This document shows positions 30,701 to 38,473 of a DNA stretch of 64,000 nt, piece after piece. The stretch spans positions 38,563,557-38,627,556 of the forward strand of contig OZ024825.1 of the NCBI GenBank assembly GCA_964016985.1. The letters run 5' to 3'. The position numbers were made by a program, and so were the translations under genes. The notes beneath the pieces were generated by a model. That model saw only the letters and a list, made by a program, of their open reading frames with translations, did no database searches and had not been told where the DNA came from. How positions within the stretch are numbered: position 1 is the first letter of the stretch; each line of letters begins with the position of its first letter. This stretch comes from Anodontia alba (Eukaryota; Mollusca; Bivalvia; Lucinida; Lucinidae).

Positions 30701-31334
30701 TTGACTTTATTCACATTTGAGCCAGTGCACAACAAAACCTACAATAAGACCTGTTTGACCAGCAAAGACTCAGATCGGTCTGTACATCCACCCAGTATGG
30801 CAAGGGCTCATGTTTATTCCTCTTTGGATAGCCCGTAGGCTGTAGAAAGCTAATATGATCAGCAAAGACTCTGATCAGACTGTGCTGATGTGCAGGCTGA
30901 TCAGAGTTTTTGCTGGTTGCACAAGTCTTATTGTAAGTTTTGTCATGCGCTGGCTCATTTAACATATTCATTCTCTATTTTTCTTGTCATTGCAGGCTAA
31001 ATATGACCAAAATCAGGCAACCAGTCATCAAGCAGCACTTCCATATATACAGAGTGAAAGTGACTTACAAAGTTTTGAACATAAACGTTCATTGGTACAT
31101 TCCAAGTCGGCGGTAAATCTCAACGATATTAATCTCAACCAGAATGGCTACATTCAAAGTCACATACTCTTTCAGAACCCTGAGAGATATGAACAGGTTA
31201 CTCTTATACCGGTCTCGCATCATACAGTGTACGAGGCTAGTACGGATAACACTGAACAAGTACATGCGAGGACTCATACTGACAACTCTGAACAAAAAGT
31301 ACACTCTAGGATTCATAATGTATATGATGTTTGA
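18417..31334 (+). CDS. SLC35E1: Solute carrier family 35 member E1-like transporter, complete, 6 exons
   Basis: Multi-pass drug/metabolite-transporter (triose-phosphate translocator, SLC35E) protein, probably in Golgi or ER membrane; the substrate of vertebrate SLC35E1 is not established. Exons: 18417-18738, 22922-22992, 25106-25243, 27360-27485, 28596-28841, 30996-31334. All have GT/AG borders and matching phases and total 1242 nt, encoding 413 residues against 410 in human. Family blocks: [100 protein letters not shown] and a hydrophilic cytosolic tail ending YDV, as in the vertebrate protein. The start is the first in-frame ATG; the open frame runs 30 codons further upstream without another ATG. 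Introns carry SINEs, MITEs and a hAT copy. Confidence 0.95.
18955..19400. other. SLC35E1 intron 1, no element recognised
   Basis: Two loosely similar segments, GTTGGTACCTAGATGGGTGA (18972) and ATTACCTTGACGGTTGACTG (19312), suggest an old duplication; minus-strand frames here lack any domain. Confidence 0.35.
19565..19860 (+). mobile_element. tRNA-derived SINE, tandem copy 1
   Basis: GGCTCAGTGGTTAGAGG (A-box-like) and GGGTTCGAATCCC (B box) are about 35 bp apart, as in a tRNA promoter, followed by a non-tRNA body. A second copy follows at once. Confidence 0.65.
19885..20120 (+). mobile_element. tRNA-derived SINE, tandem copy 2
   Basis: Same order as the preceding copy, offset by about 310 bp: CTTCGATTATCTGCC, TTTGGCTCAGAGGTTAGAGC and a decayed B box CAGTCTCAAATCCC. 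Confidence 0.6.
20167..21462. mobile_element. hAT-type DNA transposon copy 2 (1296 bp)
   Basis: Same family and orientation as 15717-17007, highly similar end to end, flanked by the 8-bp duplication ATGTACAT (20159-20166 and 21463-21470). Differs by a C-rich expansion at 20230-20262 and small indels. It lies in SLC35E1 intron 1. Confidence 0.88.
20817..21083 (+). other. 88-codon open frame inside hAT copy 2
   Basis: Counterpart of the frame at 16360-16632, open over the same stretch. Function unknown. Confidence 0.3.
21712..21990 (+). mobile_element. tRNA-derived SINE-like repeat
   Basis: GGGTTAGCACTCCTGACTTG and a B-box-like GGTCCCGGGTTTAAATCCC, preceded by a partial copy GACCAAGTGGTTAGCACTCA. 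Confidence 0.55.
22005..22215. repeat. Family G palindromic MITE
   Basis: GCAAACAGTGTAGACCCGGA facing ATCAGGGTCTACATTGTTTAC, then ACATTTACCGTATTTG at the right end. Confidence 0.6.
22270..22530. repeat. Palindromic MITE sharing the AAACAGTG core
   Basis: GCAAACAGAGCAGACCCAGA facing GTCTGGATCCAAACTGTTGA around GGCCCGACAAAAAACCGGGCC; right end ACCCAGCATGCAAAGAGT. Same inner type as 8610-8715. Confidence 0.6.
22785..22828. repeat. C-rich low-complexity tract
   Basis: Poly-C interrupted by T and A, 94-136 bases before SLC35E1 exon 2. Confidence 0.9.
22922..22992 (+). CDS. SLC35E1: SLC35E1 exon 2
   Basis: 71-nt exon after TTTTGCAG. It completes Val in [20 protein letters not shown] and ends CTGCCA|GTAAGT, phase 0. 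It matches vertebrate VKATMPIWVVLLSRIIMKEK. Confidence 0.94.
23036..23279. repeat. Family D palindromic MITE, copy 3
   Basis: Complete; ends GGGCCCAGTTGTTCAAA and TTTGAACAACTGGGCCC; arms meet at GCTTTTGCAAATGCAAAAGC. Begins 44 bp after SLC35E1 exon 2. Confidence 0.85.
23583..23878 (+). mobile_element. tRNA-derived SINE (family S), copy 1, with target duplication
   Basis: GGTGGCTCGGATGCGCACCC and GGTTGCAGGTTCGACCTC are A- and B-box-like; the body includes GAGATTGATCATGAAATATT; the tail is (AAAC)n. Flanks AGATATTTGATGTG (23569-23582) and AGATATTTAATGTG (23879-23892) form the duplication, one mismatch. Confidence 0.88.
24052..24360. repeat. Family G MITE with internal tandem units
   Basis: Three copies of an ATATTGGTCCTAAAATTTGAAC-like string (24115-24240) precede GATCAGATGCCATGTTGTGTG and GTCTGATCTGGATGCACACC. 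Confidence 0.6.
24363..24722. repeat. Family T repeat, diverged
   Basis: GGGCTTGCTGTACTTGCAGG, TCCCTTCTGGGATATGACAG and ATGAGGGTTGACATGTTATT identify it. Confidence 0.5.
24885..25005. repeat. Family E palindromic MITE, near perfect
   Basis: TTATTTCTCCACGAAAACAT to GAAGTGCCTCGACGAGGCACTTC and back; hardly a mismatch between arms. It ends about 100 bp before SLC35E1 exon 3. Confidence 0.85.
25106..25243 (+). CDS. SLC35E1: SLC35E1 exon 3
   Basis: 46 codons, [11 protein letters not shown] to FSKK, acceptor TTATTTCAG and donor AAG|GTAAGC, phase 0 at both ends. Best conserved segment of the transporter. Confidence 0.96.
25460..25570. repeat. Family E palindromic MITE, shorter centre
   Basis: TTATTTCTCAAAGAAAACAG and CATATGTTTTCTTTGAGAAG around TTAGAAGCACTCTAA. 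Confidence 0.75.
26001..26212. repeat. Family B palindromic MITE, copy 4
   Basis: AGATCAGTTGGCTTCTTCAA and its inverse, with intact GGTTCAGCAGGACAAGGGTT end. Confidence 0.85.
26720..27330. repeat. Family C MITE interrupted by a SINE
   Basis: Left part 26720-26813 (GGGCTAATTTAGTAGACAAC, CCAGAAAATAGG) and right part 27124-27330 (AATGTCAAAACCTATTTTCT, CCCATCATGCTAAGCATTAG) flank the SINE at 26814. It abuts SLC35E1 exon 4. Confidence 0.7.
26814..27123 (+). mobile_element. Family S SINE, copy 2, inserted in a family C MITE
   Basis: GTACCGGCCTGGGTGGCTCA start, B box CGCGGATTCAACCCCCG, body as in copy 1, tail AACACAAACAAACTG. Target duplication ACAGTTCAT at 26805-26813 and 27124-27132. Confidence 0.88.
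27360..27485 (+). CDS. SLC35E1: SLC35E1 exon 4
   Basis: 42 codons between GATTTTCAG and GTG|GTAAGC, phase 0. Reads [20 protein letters not shown], then a hydrophobic helix ending LLLDVTRM; aligns with the VLRDSRIHHLRLLNILG region of the vertebrate protein. Confidence 0.92.
27535..28060 (+). mobile_element. SINE relative split by a palindromic MITE
   Basis: CTGACTGCAGATCCAGGAATC before and CAGCTCAGCAACATGGCTTT, GAAGGGTAGTTGTCAGTTA and TTGATTGGGCCATAAAACTCC after the MITE match family S-type bodies (compare 56575-57105). Confidence 0.6.
27568..27805. repeat. Palindromic MITE nested in a SINE
   Basis: CCCCAAGGTTATAAAACTTT and AAAGTTTTATAACCTCGGGG ends; inner arms AAATACGAAAATGCCAACTA and GTTGGCATTTTCGTATTTAT meet at TATTGT. 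The only copy noticed. Confidence 0.75.
28596..28841 (+). CDS. SLC35E1: SLC35E1 exon 5
   Basis: 82 codons between ATTTTTCAG and AAA|GTGAGT, phase 0. Carries [20 protein letters not shown] and [14 protein letters not shown], diagnostic for SLC35E1. A perfect donor string GTAAGT sits at 28609-28614, only 13 nt inside the exon; using it would cut off almost the whole exon. Confidence 0.95.
28930..29058. repeat. Family A/C chimera, half copy
   Basis: GTCTGCTAGGCAGACAATTC, ATGAAATGTCAAGCCTTATT and end GATTGGCACTTTAAGGGCTA; the left terminus is missing. Confidence 0.6.
29062..29395 (-). mobile_element. Possible LINE 3' end fragment, reverse orientation
   Basis: (GTAA)n at 29069-29082, then ATGTTTTATTTTACGAGGGTAGCC; read on the minus strand this is a 3' end with a short tandem tail, as in some non-LTR elements. 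No coding motif; tentative. Confidence 0.35.
29465..29710. repeat. Diverged family G MITE
   Basis: TCAGATCAGATGCTGATCAT, GAGATCAGATCTGCACTG, CATCCGGCAGTTTTTATATA and the TTTAGGATAAGTATGATAAG end. Confidence 0.5.
29815..30040. repeat. Family A palindromic MITE, copy 2
   Basis: Ends AACCCTTAAACTGCCAATCA and TTGGCATTTTAAGGGTT; inner GCAAACAGTGTGGACCCAGA faces GGGTCCACACCGTTTGC with a shortened centre. Confidence 0.8.
30262..30395. repeat. Family E palindromic MITE
   Basis: TTATTTCTCCATGAAAACAT, centre GAAGTGCCCCATTGGGGCACTTC, then ATGTTTTTGTGGAGCTATAA. Confidence 0.82.
30460..30678. repeat. Chimeric MITE: family A ends with family C-type core
   Basis: Ends AACCCTTAAAGCGCCAATCA and TTGGCACTTTAAGGGTT belong to family A, but the inside is TTATTTTTCCGAGAAAACAA and its inverse around GTCTGCTTGGCAGAC, the family C type. 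Confidence 0.82.
30712..30965. repeat. Family H repeat
   Basis: TTTGAGCCAGTGCACAACAA and TTTTGTCATGCGCTGGCTCA form loose inverted ends; inside, CATCCACCCAGTATGGCAAG. Ends 31 bp before SLC35E1 exon 6. Confidence 0.65.
30996..31334 (+). CDS. SLC35E1: SLC35E1 exon 6 (C-terminal tail and stop)
   Basis: 112 codons plus TGA after CATTGCAG. Starts AKYDQNQ (vertebrate TKYDANQ) and continues as a Ser/His/Gln-rich hydrophilic tail ending NVYDV. The 3' UTR begins at 31335; no nearby polyadenylation signal is obvious before the MITE at 31415. Confidence 0.93.
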   Translation, partial: AKYDQNQATSHQAALPYIQSESDLQSFEHKRSLVHSKSAVNLNDINLNQNGYIQSHILFQNPERYEQVTLIPVSHHTVYEASTDNTEQVHARTHTDNSEQKVHSRIHNVYDV

Positions 31335-31414
31335 GGTCAAGATGTGTACTGTTCAGTTTTGCGGAAAATGCTCTGCCCAGTGCATCTAGAGGGAGCTGTA
31401 GTGTTCTTCACACC

Positions 31415-31618
31415 AGTTAACCTTTTGCACTATGGGCAAATTCAGCAGACGACAAATTGATACTTTCTTATTTTTTTCCAGAAAATAGGATTTGACATTT
31501 CATGCATATTGTCTCCTTTAGAGACAATATGCATCAAAGCCTAATTTCTGGATAAAATAAGAAAATATGACAAAATGTTGTCTACTGAAATTTTTGCCCA
31601 GCATGCTAAGTGCTATAT
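31415..31618. repeat. Family C palindromic MITE
   Basis: TATGGGCAAATTCAGCAGAC and GCCCAGCATGCTAAGTGCTA ends, centre GTCTCCTTTAGAGAC. Falls in the putative SLC35E1 3' UTR. Confidence 0.75.
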
Positions 31619-31727
31619 TTGAACTTAGTAAGCTGGTGGACTTAGAGGAGTCAGATTCACATGTTCAGATGAGGTGATAATTGTGGTGTTAACTGAGGTG
31701 CTAATTGAGATAATAACTATTGTTGAT

Positions 31728-32205
31728 ATTTGAGCCAGCACAAAACAAAACCTACAATAAGCAAACATTCTGGGCCTAGTTGTTCAAAGCGTTGTTAGCT
31801 TAACGAGCTCGTTAAGGGTCATTTCGTTAACTGTTTTAGCGGATTCAATATACAGTATTCTGATATTTTTTGCTGAAAAAATGTGAGTAGCTTTTGCACT
31901 GCAAAAGCTACTCACATTTTTTCAGCAAAAAATTTCAGCATATTTGCGTATCACTCGATGTAAATTTTAACGAATCGTTAACTAACGACATCGTTAGCTT
32001 TGAACAACTGGGCCCTGATTAGCCTGTATATCCACCCAGTATGGCAAGGGTTCTCGTTTATCCCCTTTTGGATACCCTGGAGGCTGTAGAAGGCACATGC
32101 GACGAGCGCAGACTGATTAGACTTTGGGGATAGGCTGGCTGATCTGAGTCCTTGCTGGTAACACAACATTGTAGCCTTTGTAGGTTATGTTGTGCACTGG
32201 CTCGA
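31728..32205. repeat. Family H repeat split by a family D MITE
   Basis: TTTGAGCCAGCACAAAACAA and CCTACAATAAG precede, and CTGTATATCCACCCAGTATG and TTATGTTGTGCACTGGCTCG follow, the MITE at 31772-32015. Confidence 0.7.
31772..32015. repeat. Family D palindromic MITE, copy 4 (intact)
   Basis: Best preserved copy of the family: arms agree over nearly the full 244 bp from GGGCCTAGTTGTTCAAAGCG to TTTGAACAACTGGGCCC. Confidence 0.88.
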
Positions 32206-32354
32206 TTGTTAATTATCATGAAAACAAATGATGATGCTTATTATGTTAATTGCCTCATTGAGATGATTCTTTTGAGTATTCACAAATACATTCTGGTGTA
32301 AAAATAACAAAAGCTATTTTCTGAATACTCTTCTTATGTTTGCCTGTGGGACTT

Positions 32355-32646
32355 GAACATAATTTATCATATGACATTGCATCTGATGACATTGTCTTTC
32401 AGTTGTTGTAAAGAAGTGGGATAGGATACATGTAGGTTCTGGTCTTCCTTATACATCTCCTTTAATGTTTACCACTCTATGGGCAAATTCGGCAGATGAC
32501 AAATTGATGATATTTTTCCCAGAAAACAGAATATGAAATTTCATGCAAATTGTCTTAGTCAATGCCAAATCCTATTTCCTAGGAAAAATAAGAAAAATGT
32601 TCCAAAATGTCCTCTGCTGAAAATTTTACTCAGAGTGCTAAGTGTT
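32355..32646. repeat. Unique segment plus family C MITE, duplicated at 38281
   Basis: ATAATTTATCATATGACATT through CATCTCCTTTAA is repeated almost exactly at 38287-38387, followed by the same MITE start. Here the MITE is uninterrupted and shows GCAAATTGTCTTAGTCAA at 32538-32555, the empty form of the LTR-element insertion site. Confidence 0.8.
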
Positions 32647-32952
32647 AAACAGTAGGGAGTATACTGGATTTGTCTGTGATTACTTCATTCCATGGGTCCA
32701 AGATTTTACTGTATTTAAGCAGTGTAGTAGGGGTATAGCCAGGTTGTCCTACAGTTCTAGATGTCACACCTGTTTAAGCAAGAGGTGTAATATAAGCACT
32801 TGGTTTTCATTCAGCCGTCTCTCTGAAATCAACATTTTGACCACCCTAGCATTCTGAACAACTGTCACGCCTTCAGTCATCTTACCTGACATACATTTTC
32901 TCCCTAACAAGGACCAACAATGAGACATCATTTTATAACTATAGCCTATTTC

Positions 32953-34530
32953 TATTAGCTCGCCTGAGCAACGTTCACGGAGAGCTATTGTACTACCCTC
33001 AGCGTCAGCGGCGTCCAGAAATGTTAAAGTTTTCGTTAAAGTTTTTAAGACCTCATTATTTCCTAACCTTATCACTGATTTGATTCATCTTTAGTATGAT
33101 GATACATATTGGTCCAAAATTTTGCACAGTACCATCTCCACCTCCCTAGGTCAGGTCAAGGTCAAGGTCACTGACTTAGAATTTTCATGTTAAAATTTTA
33201 CTCCCAAAGTTTTTAGGATCTCATTACTTCTAAACCAAATGATGGATTTAGTTCCTATTTGGTATCATAATAGATACTGGTTAAAAGTTTTATCAACATC
33301 ATCAGCACTCATGACCATGGTCTTGTGGTCGAGGTCACAGACTTTAAATGTTAAAGTTTTCGTTAAAGTTTTTAAGACCTCATTATTTCCTAACCAAATC
33401 ACCAATTTGATTCATCTTTTGTATGATGATACATATTGGTCCAAAATTTTGGGCAGTACCATCCCACCCCCCTAGGTCAGTTCAAGGTCAAGGTCATGGA
33501 CTTAGAATTTTCAAAGTTTTTAGGATCTTATTACTTCTAAACCAAATGATGGATTTAGTCCCTGTTTGGTGTCATGATAGATGCTGGTCAAAAGTTTTTA
33601 TCAGCACCAGCAACACTCATGACCGTGACTTTGTGGTCGAGAATTTAAATGTTAAAGTTTGTGTTAAAGTTTTTAAAACCTCATTATTTCCTAACCTTAT
33701 CACCAGTTAGATTCATCTTTTGTAAGATGATACATATTGGTCCATAATTTTGTGCAGTACCATCCCACTCCCTTAGGTCAGGTCAAGGTCAAGGTCACAG
33801 ACTTAGAATTTTAACAATTTTTAGGATCTCATTACTTACTTCTAAAACAAATGATGGATTTAGTTTTTATTTGGTATCATGATAGATACTGGTCAAAAGT
33901 TTTTATCAGCACCATCACCACTCTTGACTGTGACCTTGTTGTTGAGGTCGCAGACATAGAATTTAAATGTTAAAGTTGTCGTTAAAGTTTCTAAAACCTC
34001 ATTATTTCCTAATTTTATCACCAATTTGATTCATCTTTGGTATGATCATACATATTGGTAAAAAATTTTGCCCAGTTCCATCCCCATCCCTTAGTACATG
34101 TTAAGGTCCAGGTCACAGTCATATCAACTTTTTCATGTTAAAATTTGATGTCAAAGGTTTTATGACCTCATTACTTCTAAACCAAATGATGGATTTGATT
34201 TATATTTGGTATCATGAGGTATACTGGTCCAAAGTTTTTATCAGCACCTTCAGCTTTCATGACCTTTACCTTGAGGTCGCGGTTACAGACTTGGGATTTA
34301 AAAGTTTTAGTTTAAGTTTTTAAGACCTTATTATTTGCTACCTTAGCACCGATTTGAATCATCTTTGGTTTGATGAAAATTTTGCACAGTGCAATCCCTC
34401 GCCCACCCCCACCCCCACCCCCACCCCCACCCCCAGGGTCATGTCAAAATCAAGGTCACAGACTTACAATTTTCCAGAAACAAAATGTGCAATATCAGGT
34501 GAGCTATCCTGTCTGGCGACAGGTCTTGTT
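32953..34530. mobile_element. Helentron-like element with about 5 tandem units of about 310 bp
   Basis: Starts TTAGCTCGCCTGAGCAACG and ends CAGGTGAGCT followed by the hairpin CCTGTCTGGCGACAGG and TCTTGTT. Units share CTCATTATTTCCTAACC, GATGATACATATTGGTCC, AGGTCAAGGTCAAGGTCA and ACCAAATGATGGATTTAG; a (CCCCCA)n tract lies at 34403-34433. A 3' hairpin just inside the end is typical of Helitron/Helentron elements; no Rep/helicase is encoded. Confidence 0.6.
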
Positions 34531-34929
34531 CATGACATAGTCTTCCGCAGAATTGTTTATTATTACTAATGATAGAAGATACAGAGAAGCATTTTCAAGT
34601 TAAAGAACCTTATAGACCCAGATTAGTCTGCATTCTAATCAGGCAGGTATGTGCAGCTTGTACCATATGAGCTGTGTCATTGGAAAATGGCTCTTTGGAG
34701 TTTCTGTCAAATCAGTCCTTCAGTGTGCATTCCTGGCCCTTGAAGGAAGCCACATGTCTAATTCTTTGGTTGAAGTAGGCTTTTGGCTTACCGTTTATAT
34801 GAGCAAACAGCATACCGGTAGGTTGTGGTGAGACAGCTTGTATATTCAGGCTCGTCTGAGCCATTGCTATTCACATAATACTGATAGCTCTTTTCCCATG
34901 ATATGGCTCATATTTACCCTAAAAATTCT

Positions 34930-35160
34930 GGGCCCAGTTGTTCAAAATTTAACAAAGTTGCTAGCTAAAGTTAGTTAAAATTACTATCTTGAAATATGGC
35001 AAATACATGTACATTGATATTTTTTGCTGAAAAAATGTGAGTAGCTTTTACATTGCAAAAATATCAGTGTATCTGAAAAAAAAAAAAAACTTAGCTACAA
35101 GAGTTAAGGAGTTTGTCATTAATGAGGCTTTAAGCTAAAGGTGCTTTGAACAACTGACCC
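34930..35160. repeat. Diverged family D MITE, copy 5
   Basis: GGGCCCAGTTGTTCAAAATT start and GCTTTGAACAACTGACCC end; one half of the central palindrome is deleted. Confidence 0.7.
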
Positions 35161-35311
35161 TAGATAGATAGTCTGAGTAAACATTTTAGCCCCAAATCAA
35201 ACAGCTGGGCCAAGTTGTTCAAAGCTTAACAAACTCGTTAAGGGTCATTTTGTTAACTGATTTAGCAGATTCAATATACAGTATTCTGATATATCTAGCT
35301 GAAAAAATTAA

Positions 35312-36358
35312 TTGCCTTCAAGGTATCGCTTTGATAGGAAACTTTTCAACCTAAGAAGGTTGCAAGCTAAATCTAAGGTGCAGACAGAGGTGCTAGAAGA
35401 GTTCCTCTTTTCTGATGACATGACAAAGGGTGCTCCAACAGAAGAGAAAATGCAAAAAGGTGTGGATCAAGTATCTGATTCATGTGACAGCTATGATCTC
35501 ACAATCAGCATCAAAAAGACTGAGGTAGTGTATCAGCCAGCACCTGGAAAGCCTTACAAGGAGCCTACCATCACAGTAAAAGGTCAACGACTGCAAGTGG
35601 TAGACAAGTTCACCTACCTTGGAAGCACATTGTCTAGAGTTGTGCACATTGATGATGAAGTCAACGCTAGAATTGCCAAAGCTAGTGCAGCATTTGGCAG
35701 GCTACGTGGAAGTATTTGGGACCAAAGTGGAATCAGACTTGACACAAAGCTGAAAGTATATAGATTGGTAGTGCTGCCAACACTATTATAGGCATGCGAA
35801 ACTTGGACAGTTTATCAACGGCATGCCAAAAGACTGAACCACTTCCATACAAGCTGTCTTAGAAATCTTCTAAAGATCAAGTGGCAAGACAGGATTCCAG
35901 ACACAGAAGTCCTGAAAAGGGCAGGGATGCAGAGTGTTCATACTCTTATGAAATTCGCACAGTTAAGATGGACAGGCTATGTAACCAGAATGCCTGATGA
36001 ACGTTTGCCAAAGAAAATCCTCTATGGAGAACTTCAGGTAGGAAAACGCTCCCATGGTGGTCAGAAGAAGTGATACAAAGACACCCTCAAAGCCTCCCTT
36101 AAAGACTTCAACATACCAACAGAGTCATGGGAACAGATTGCACAGGATCGTACAAAGTGGCAAGGCCTCATAAAAAGGGGAGCTGGTGAATACAAAGCAA
36201 AAAGAATCGGCGAAGCCGTGCAGAAACGTGCGCAGCGGAAAGCCAGAGTTAAGGCATCACCAACAGAGCTTTCTTCCTCAGACCTCTCTTGTTCTATCTG
36301 CAACAGGCAGTTTAGAGCTAAGATTGGTCTCATCAGCCATCTTAGAACACACAAATAA
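35312..36358 (+). pseudogene. LINE reverse transcriptase C-terminal part with C2H2 zinc finger, 2 in-frame stops
   Basis: One frame runs 35312-36358 with two internal stops: TAG at 35789-35791 and TGA at 36073-36075 (probably a decayed Arg codon). It contains LEEFLFSDDMTKG (a relic of the FADD/YADD polymerase site), KTEVVYQPAPGKPY, FTYLGSTLS, the RT thumb/connection and a final zinc finger with CSIC and HLRTH (C-x2-C-x12-H-x3-H). Metazoan LINE ORF2 proteins with this order are often annotated as endonuclease-reverse transcriptases. The N-terminal endonuclease and most of the RT are missing, as expected from 5' truncation. No host role is inferred. Confidence 0.85.
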
Positions 36359-36510
36359 TAACACGTCACACAGTTGATTAGGACTGGTCATTGTCAGTAA
36401 TGACAGACAGTTTAGAGCTAAGATTGGTCTCATCAGCCATCTTAGAACACACAAATAATAACACGTCACACAGTTGATTAGGACTGGTCATTGTCAGTAA
36501 TGACAGACGA
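36311..36510. repeat. 100-bp tandem duplication in LINE 3' region
   Basis: Two near-identical 100-bp units beginning TTTAGAGCTAAGATTGGTCT, covering the zinc-finger end, the stop and the 3' UTR. Confidence 0.92.
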
Positions 36511-36633
36511 ATGAGAGATTTTTTGCTGAAAAAATGTGAGTAGCTTTTGCACTGCAAAGCTACTCATATTTTTTCAGCAAAACATTTCAGCATATTTGCG
36601 TATCACTCGATGTAAATTTTAACGAATCGTTAA

Positions 36634-37020
36634 CGAACTGAGTTGGGAGCCTGGTACACTCATGGACAGTGGGCTGATGTATTGTGTATACCAAAGTCCC
36701 TTGATGGGTTCTACAATTTGCCTTAAATGAAAAATTTCATTACAAATTTCTGACGAGCTATGAAAGCTCTTAAGTTGAAACTTGGTACACACATGGACAG
36801 TGGGCTGTTGTAGCGTGTATACCAGAATCAGGGTCAAGAGCCTATTGGAGTTACCTCCATTGATAGGTTTTACAAATTTCCATTAATGAAACATTTTATC
36901 GCACTTTTCTCAAGAATTGTAAAGGTAACAAAGTTGAAACTTGGTAAACACATTGAGTGTGGGTTGATGTATCGTATATAATGGAACCAGGGCCAAGGGC
37001 CCATAACTCATGCAGTTAAA
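36634..37020. repeat. GAGTTGGGAGCC repeat, copy 1
   Basis: Internal tandem units: TGGTACACTCATGGACAGTG, TGGTACACACATGGACAGTG and TGGTAAACACATTGAGTGTG. The same repeat forms the middle of the element at 44099 (44525-44935). Confidence 0.75.
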
Positions 37021-37354
37021 TGAACAACTGGGGCCCTGGTGTTTATCATGTAAGCTGTTGTCTGTTTATTGCTCTCAAGGGTCATTCTTTGGAATCTATT
37101 GTTTATTAAATTGTTTGGTTTTGTCTAGAGGTATGTGTCGTCTCAATATGTCTTAGATAATGTTGAAAGGGACGTAAAACACCATATCATCATCATCATC
37201 ATATAGAGGTGAGCTAGTGTTTCAACAACTGATCTGTAAAAGTTAATTTATACATGTATGTTAAGTTTTCACATTGATTTTGCTTTATGAATTCATATCT
37301 TATTTTTACTAGTCTCGTTTGTTTAAATTGTTTCAGTCTACCGTATTTACTTAT

Positions 37355-37560
37355 AGTATTCGGACACCTCCGCTCCTTACCATATTTGTTCTAAAATTTG
37401 ATCAAGTACACCTGACTACCCATTGTTGTGTTTAAAAATTGCTGGATGAGTGGCAAACAGTGTAGAACCTGATAAGACACCACATTCTGCAGCTTTTCAT
37501 CTGCATCTAGACTGTTTGCTCAAGCCTGTCTGTCCGAATACTTAATATGGTATGTACGAT
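37355..37560. repeat. Family G MITE
   Basis: ACTTATAGTATTCGGACACC, GTGGCAAACAGTGTAGAACC and TGTCTGTCCGAATACTTAAT. Confidence 0.6.
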
Positions 37561-37800
37561 ATCTTACGTAAACATGGGTTACTCTTTCCATATTTGGACT
37601 GTGAAAGGTTCTTATGTTGAAAACTTATTTTATCTTTTGTAAACGTTGGTAACTCTTTTCATATTTAACTGGGAAGGATTCTTACATTGAAACCTTACTT
37701 TTTGTCATATTATTGCCTTGGAGTATGTAAGGTGTAAGCTTACTTTCAGATCCTGAGCAATATTTGATTGCACATAAAAAAGTGGAGTAATAAAATGTGT

Positions 37801-38001
37801 TTAACCATTAATGTGCTATTAAGAAAAAATTGTAGCAGCAACATTCTTGTTTTATTATATTATTTTTCAGAGATAATAAGACTTGGCATTTCATGTGAAT
37901 TGTCTGCTAGACAGTTCACATGAAATGTCATCAATTTTTCTCTGAAATAGCAAAAAAAAATAAAAAATGTCTGCTACAGTTGTGATAAACACTTTAAGGT
38001 T
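37801..38001. repeat. Chimeric A-end/C-core MITE, degraded
   Basis: TTAACCATTAATGTGC and CACTTTAAGGTTAA ends; inner GGCATTTCATGTGAATTGTC and its inverse around GTCTGCTAGAC. Confidence 0.65.
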
Positions 38002-38149
38002 AAACCAAGGTGTAGACTGACTGAAGGGAAAAATAACTTTTATCTTTAAAATGAGCATTCTGTAAACTTTGAGTATTCTTTTTTCTTTTGTTTAAATAAA
38101 GTTGAATACTTGTACTTGGCATATTTTACATTTTAGATTTTAGTACCGG

Positions 38150-38280
38150 TACCATATTTACCCTAGCATTATATGGGAAGGCATTCAGAGCAAACACAGT
38201 AGACCCAGATCAAACTGTTGCTAAAAGAGTATCTTGATCAAGGTCTACACTGTCATATAAGCAGCAGGTTTCAGACATAG
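38150..38280. repeat. Diverged family G MITE, truncated
   Basis: ACCATATTTACCCTAGCATT start, AGTAGACCCAGATCAAACTG and its partial inverse; right end lost at the duplicated segment. Confidence 0.5.
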
Positions 38281-38286
38281 CACCAT

Positions 38287-38473
38287 AATTTATCATATGA
38301 CATTGCATCTGATGACATTGTCTTTCAGTTGTTGTAAAGAAGTGGGATAGGATAGGTTCTGGTCTTCCTTATACATCTCCTTTAACGTTTACCACTCTAT
38401 GGGCAAATTCGGCAGACGGCAAATTGATGATATTTTTCCCAGAAAACAGAATATGAAATTTCATGCAAATTGT
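38287..38473. repeat. Second copy of the 32355 segment, split by the LTR element
   Basis: Nearly identical to 32360-32545, up to GCAAATTGT where the LTR starts; the MITE resumes at 41826 with TTGTCTTAGTCAAA. Confidence 0.85.

Larger units (their letters stand above)
35309..36517 (+). mobile_element. 5'-truncated LINE (non-LTR retrotransposon), dead
   Basis: Insertion of about 1.2 kb in a family D MITE with target duplication GCTGAAAAAAT (35298-35308 and 36525-36535), longer if mismatches are allowed. Holds the C-terminal part of a reverse-transcriptase ORF and a 100-bp 3' tandem duplication. No poly-A tail is seen. Confidence 0.8.
35207..37035. repeat. Family D MITE, copy 6, interrupted twice
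   Basis: MITE pieces at 35207-35308, about 36518-36634 and about 37021-37035 together make one family D element. A LINE fragment and a GAGTTGGGAGCC repeat are inserted in it. Confidence 0.75.

Noticed and set aside
38091..38100. AATAAA as the SLC35E1 polyadenylation signal
   Set aside because: It lies 6.8 kb after the stop, beyond several insertions; nothing links it to the gene.
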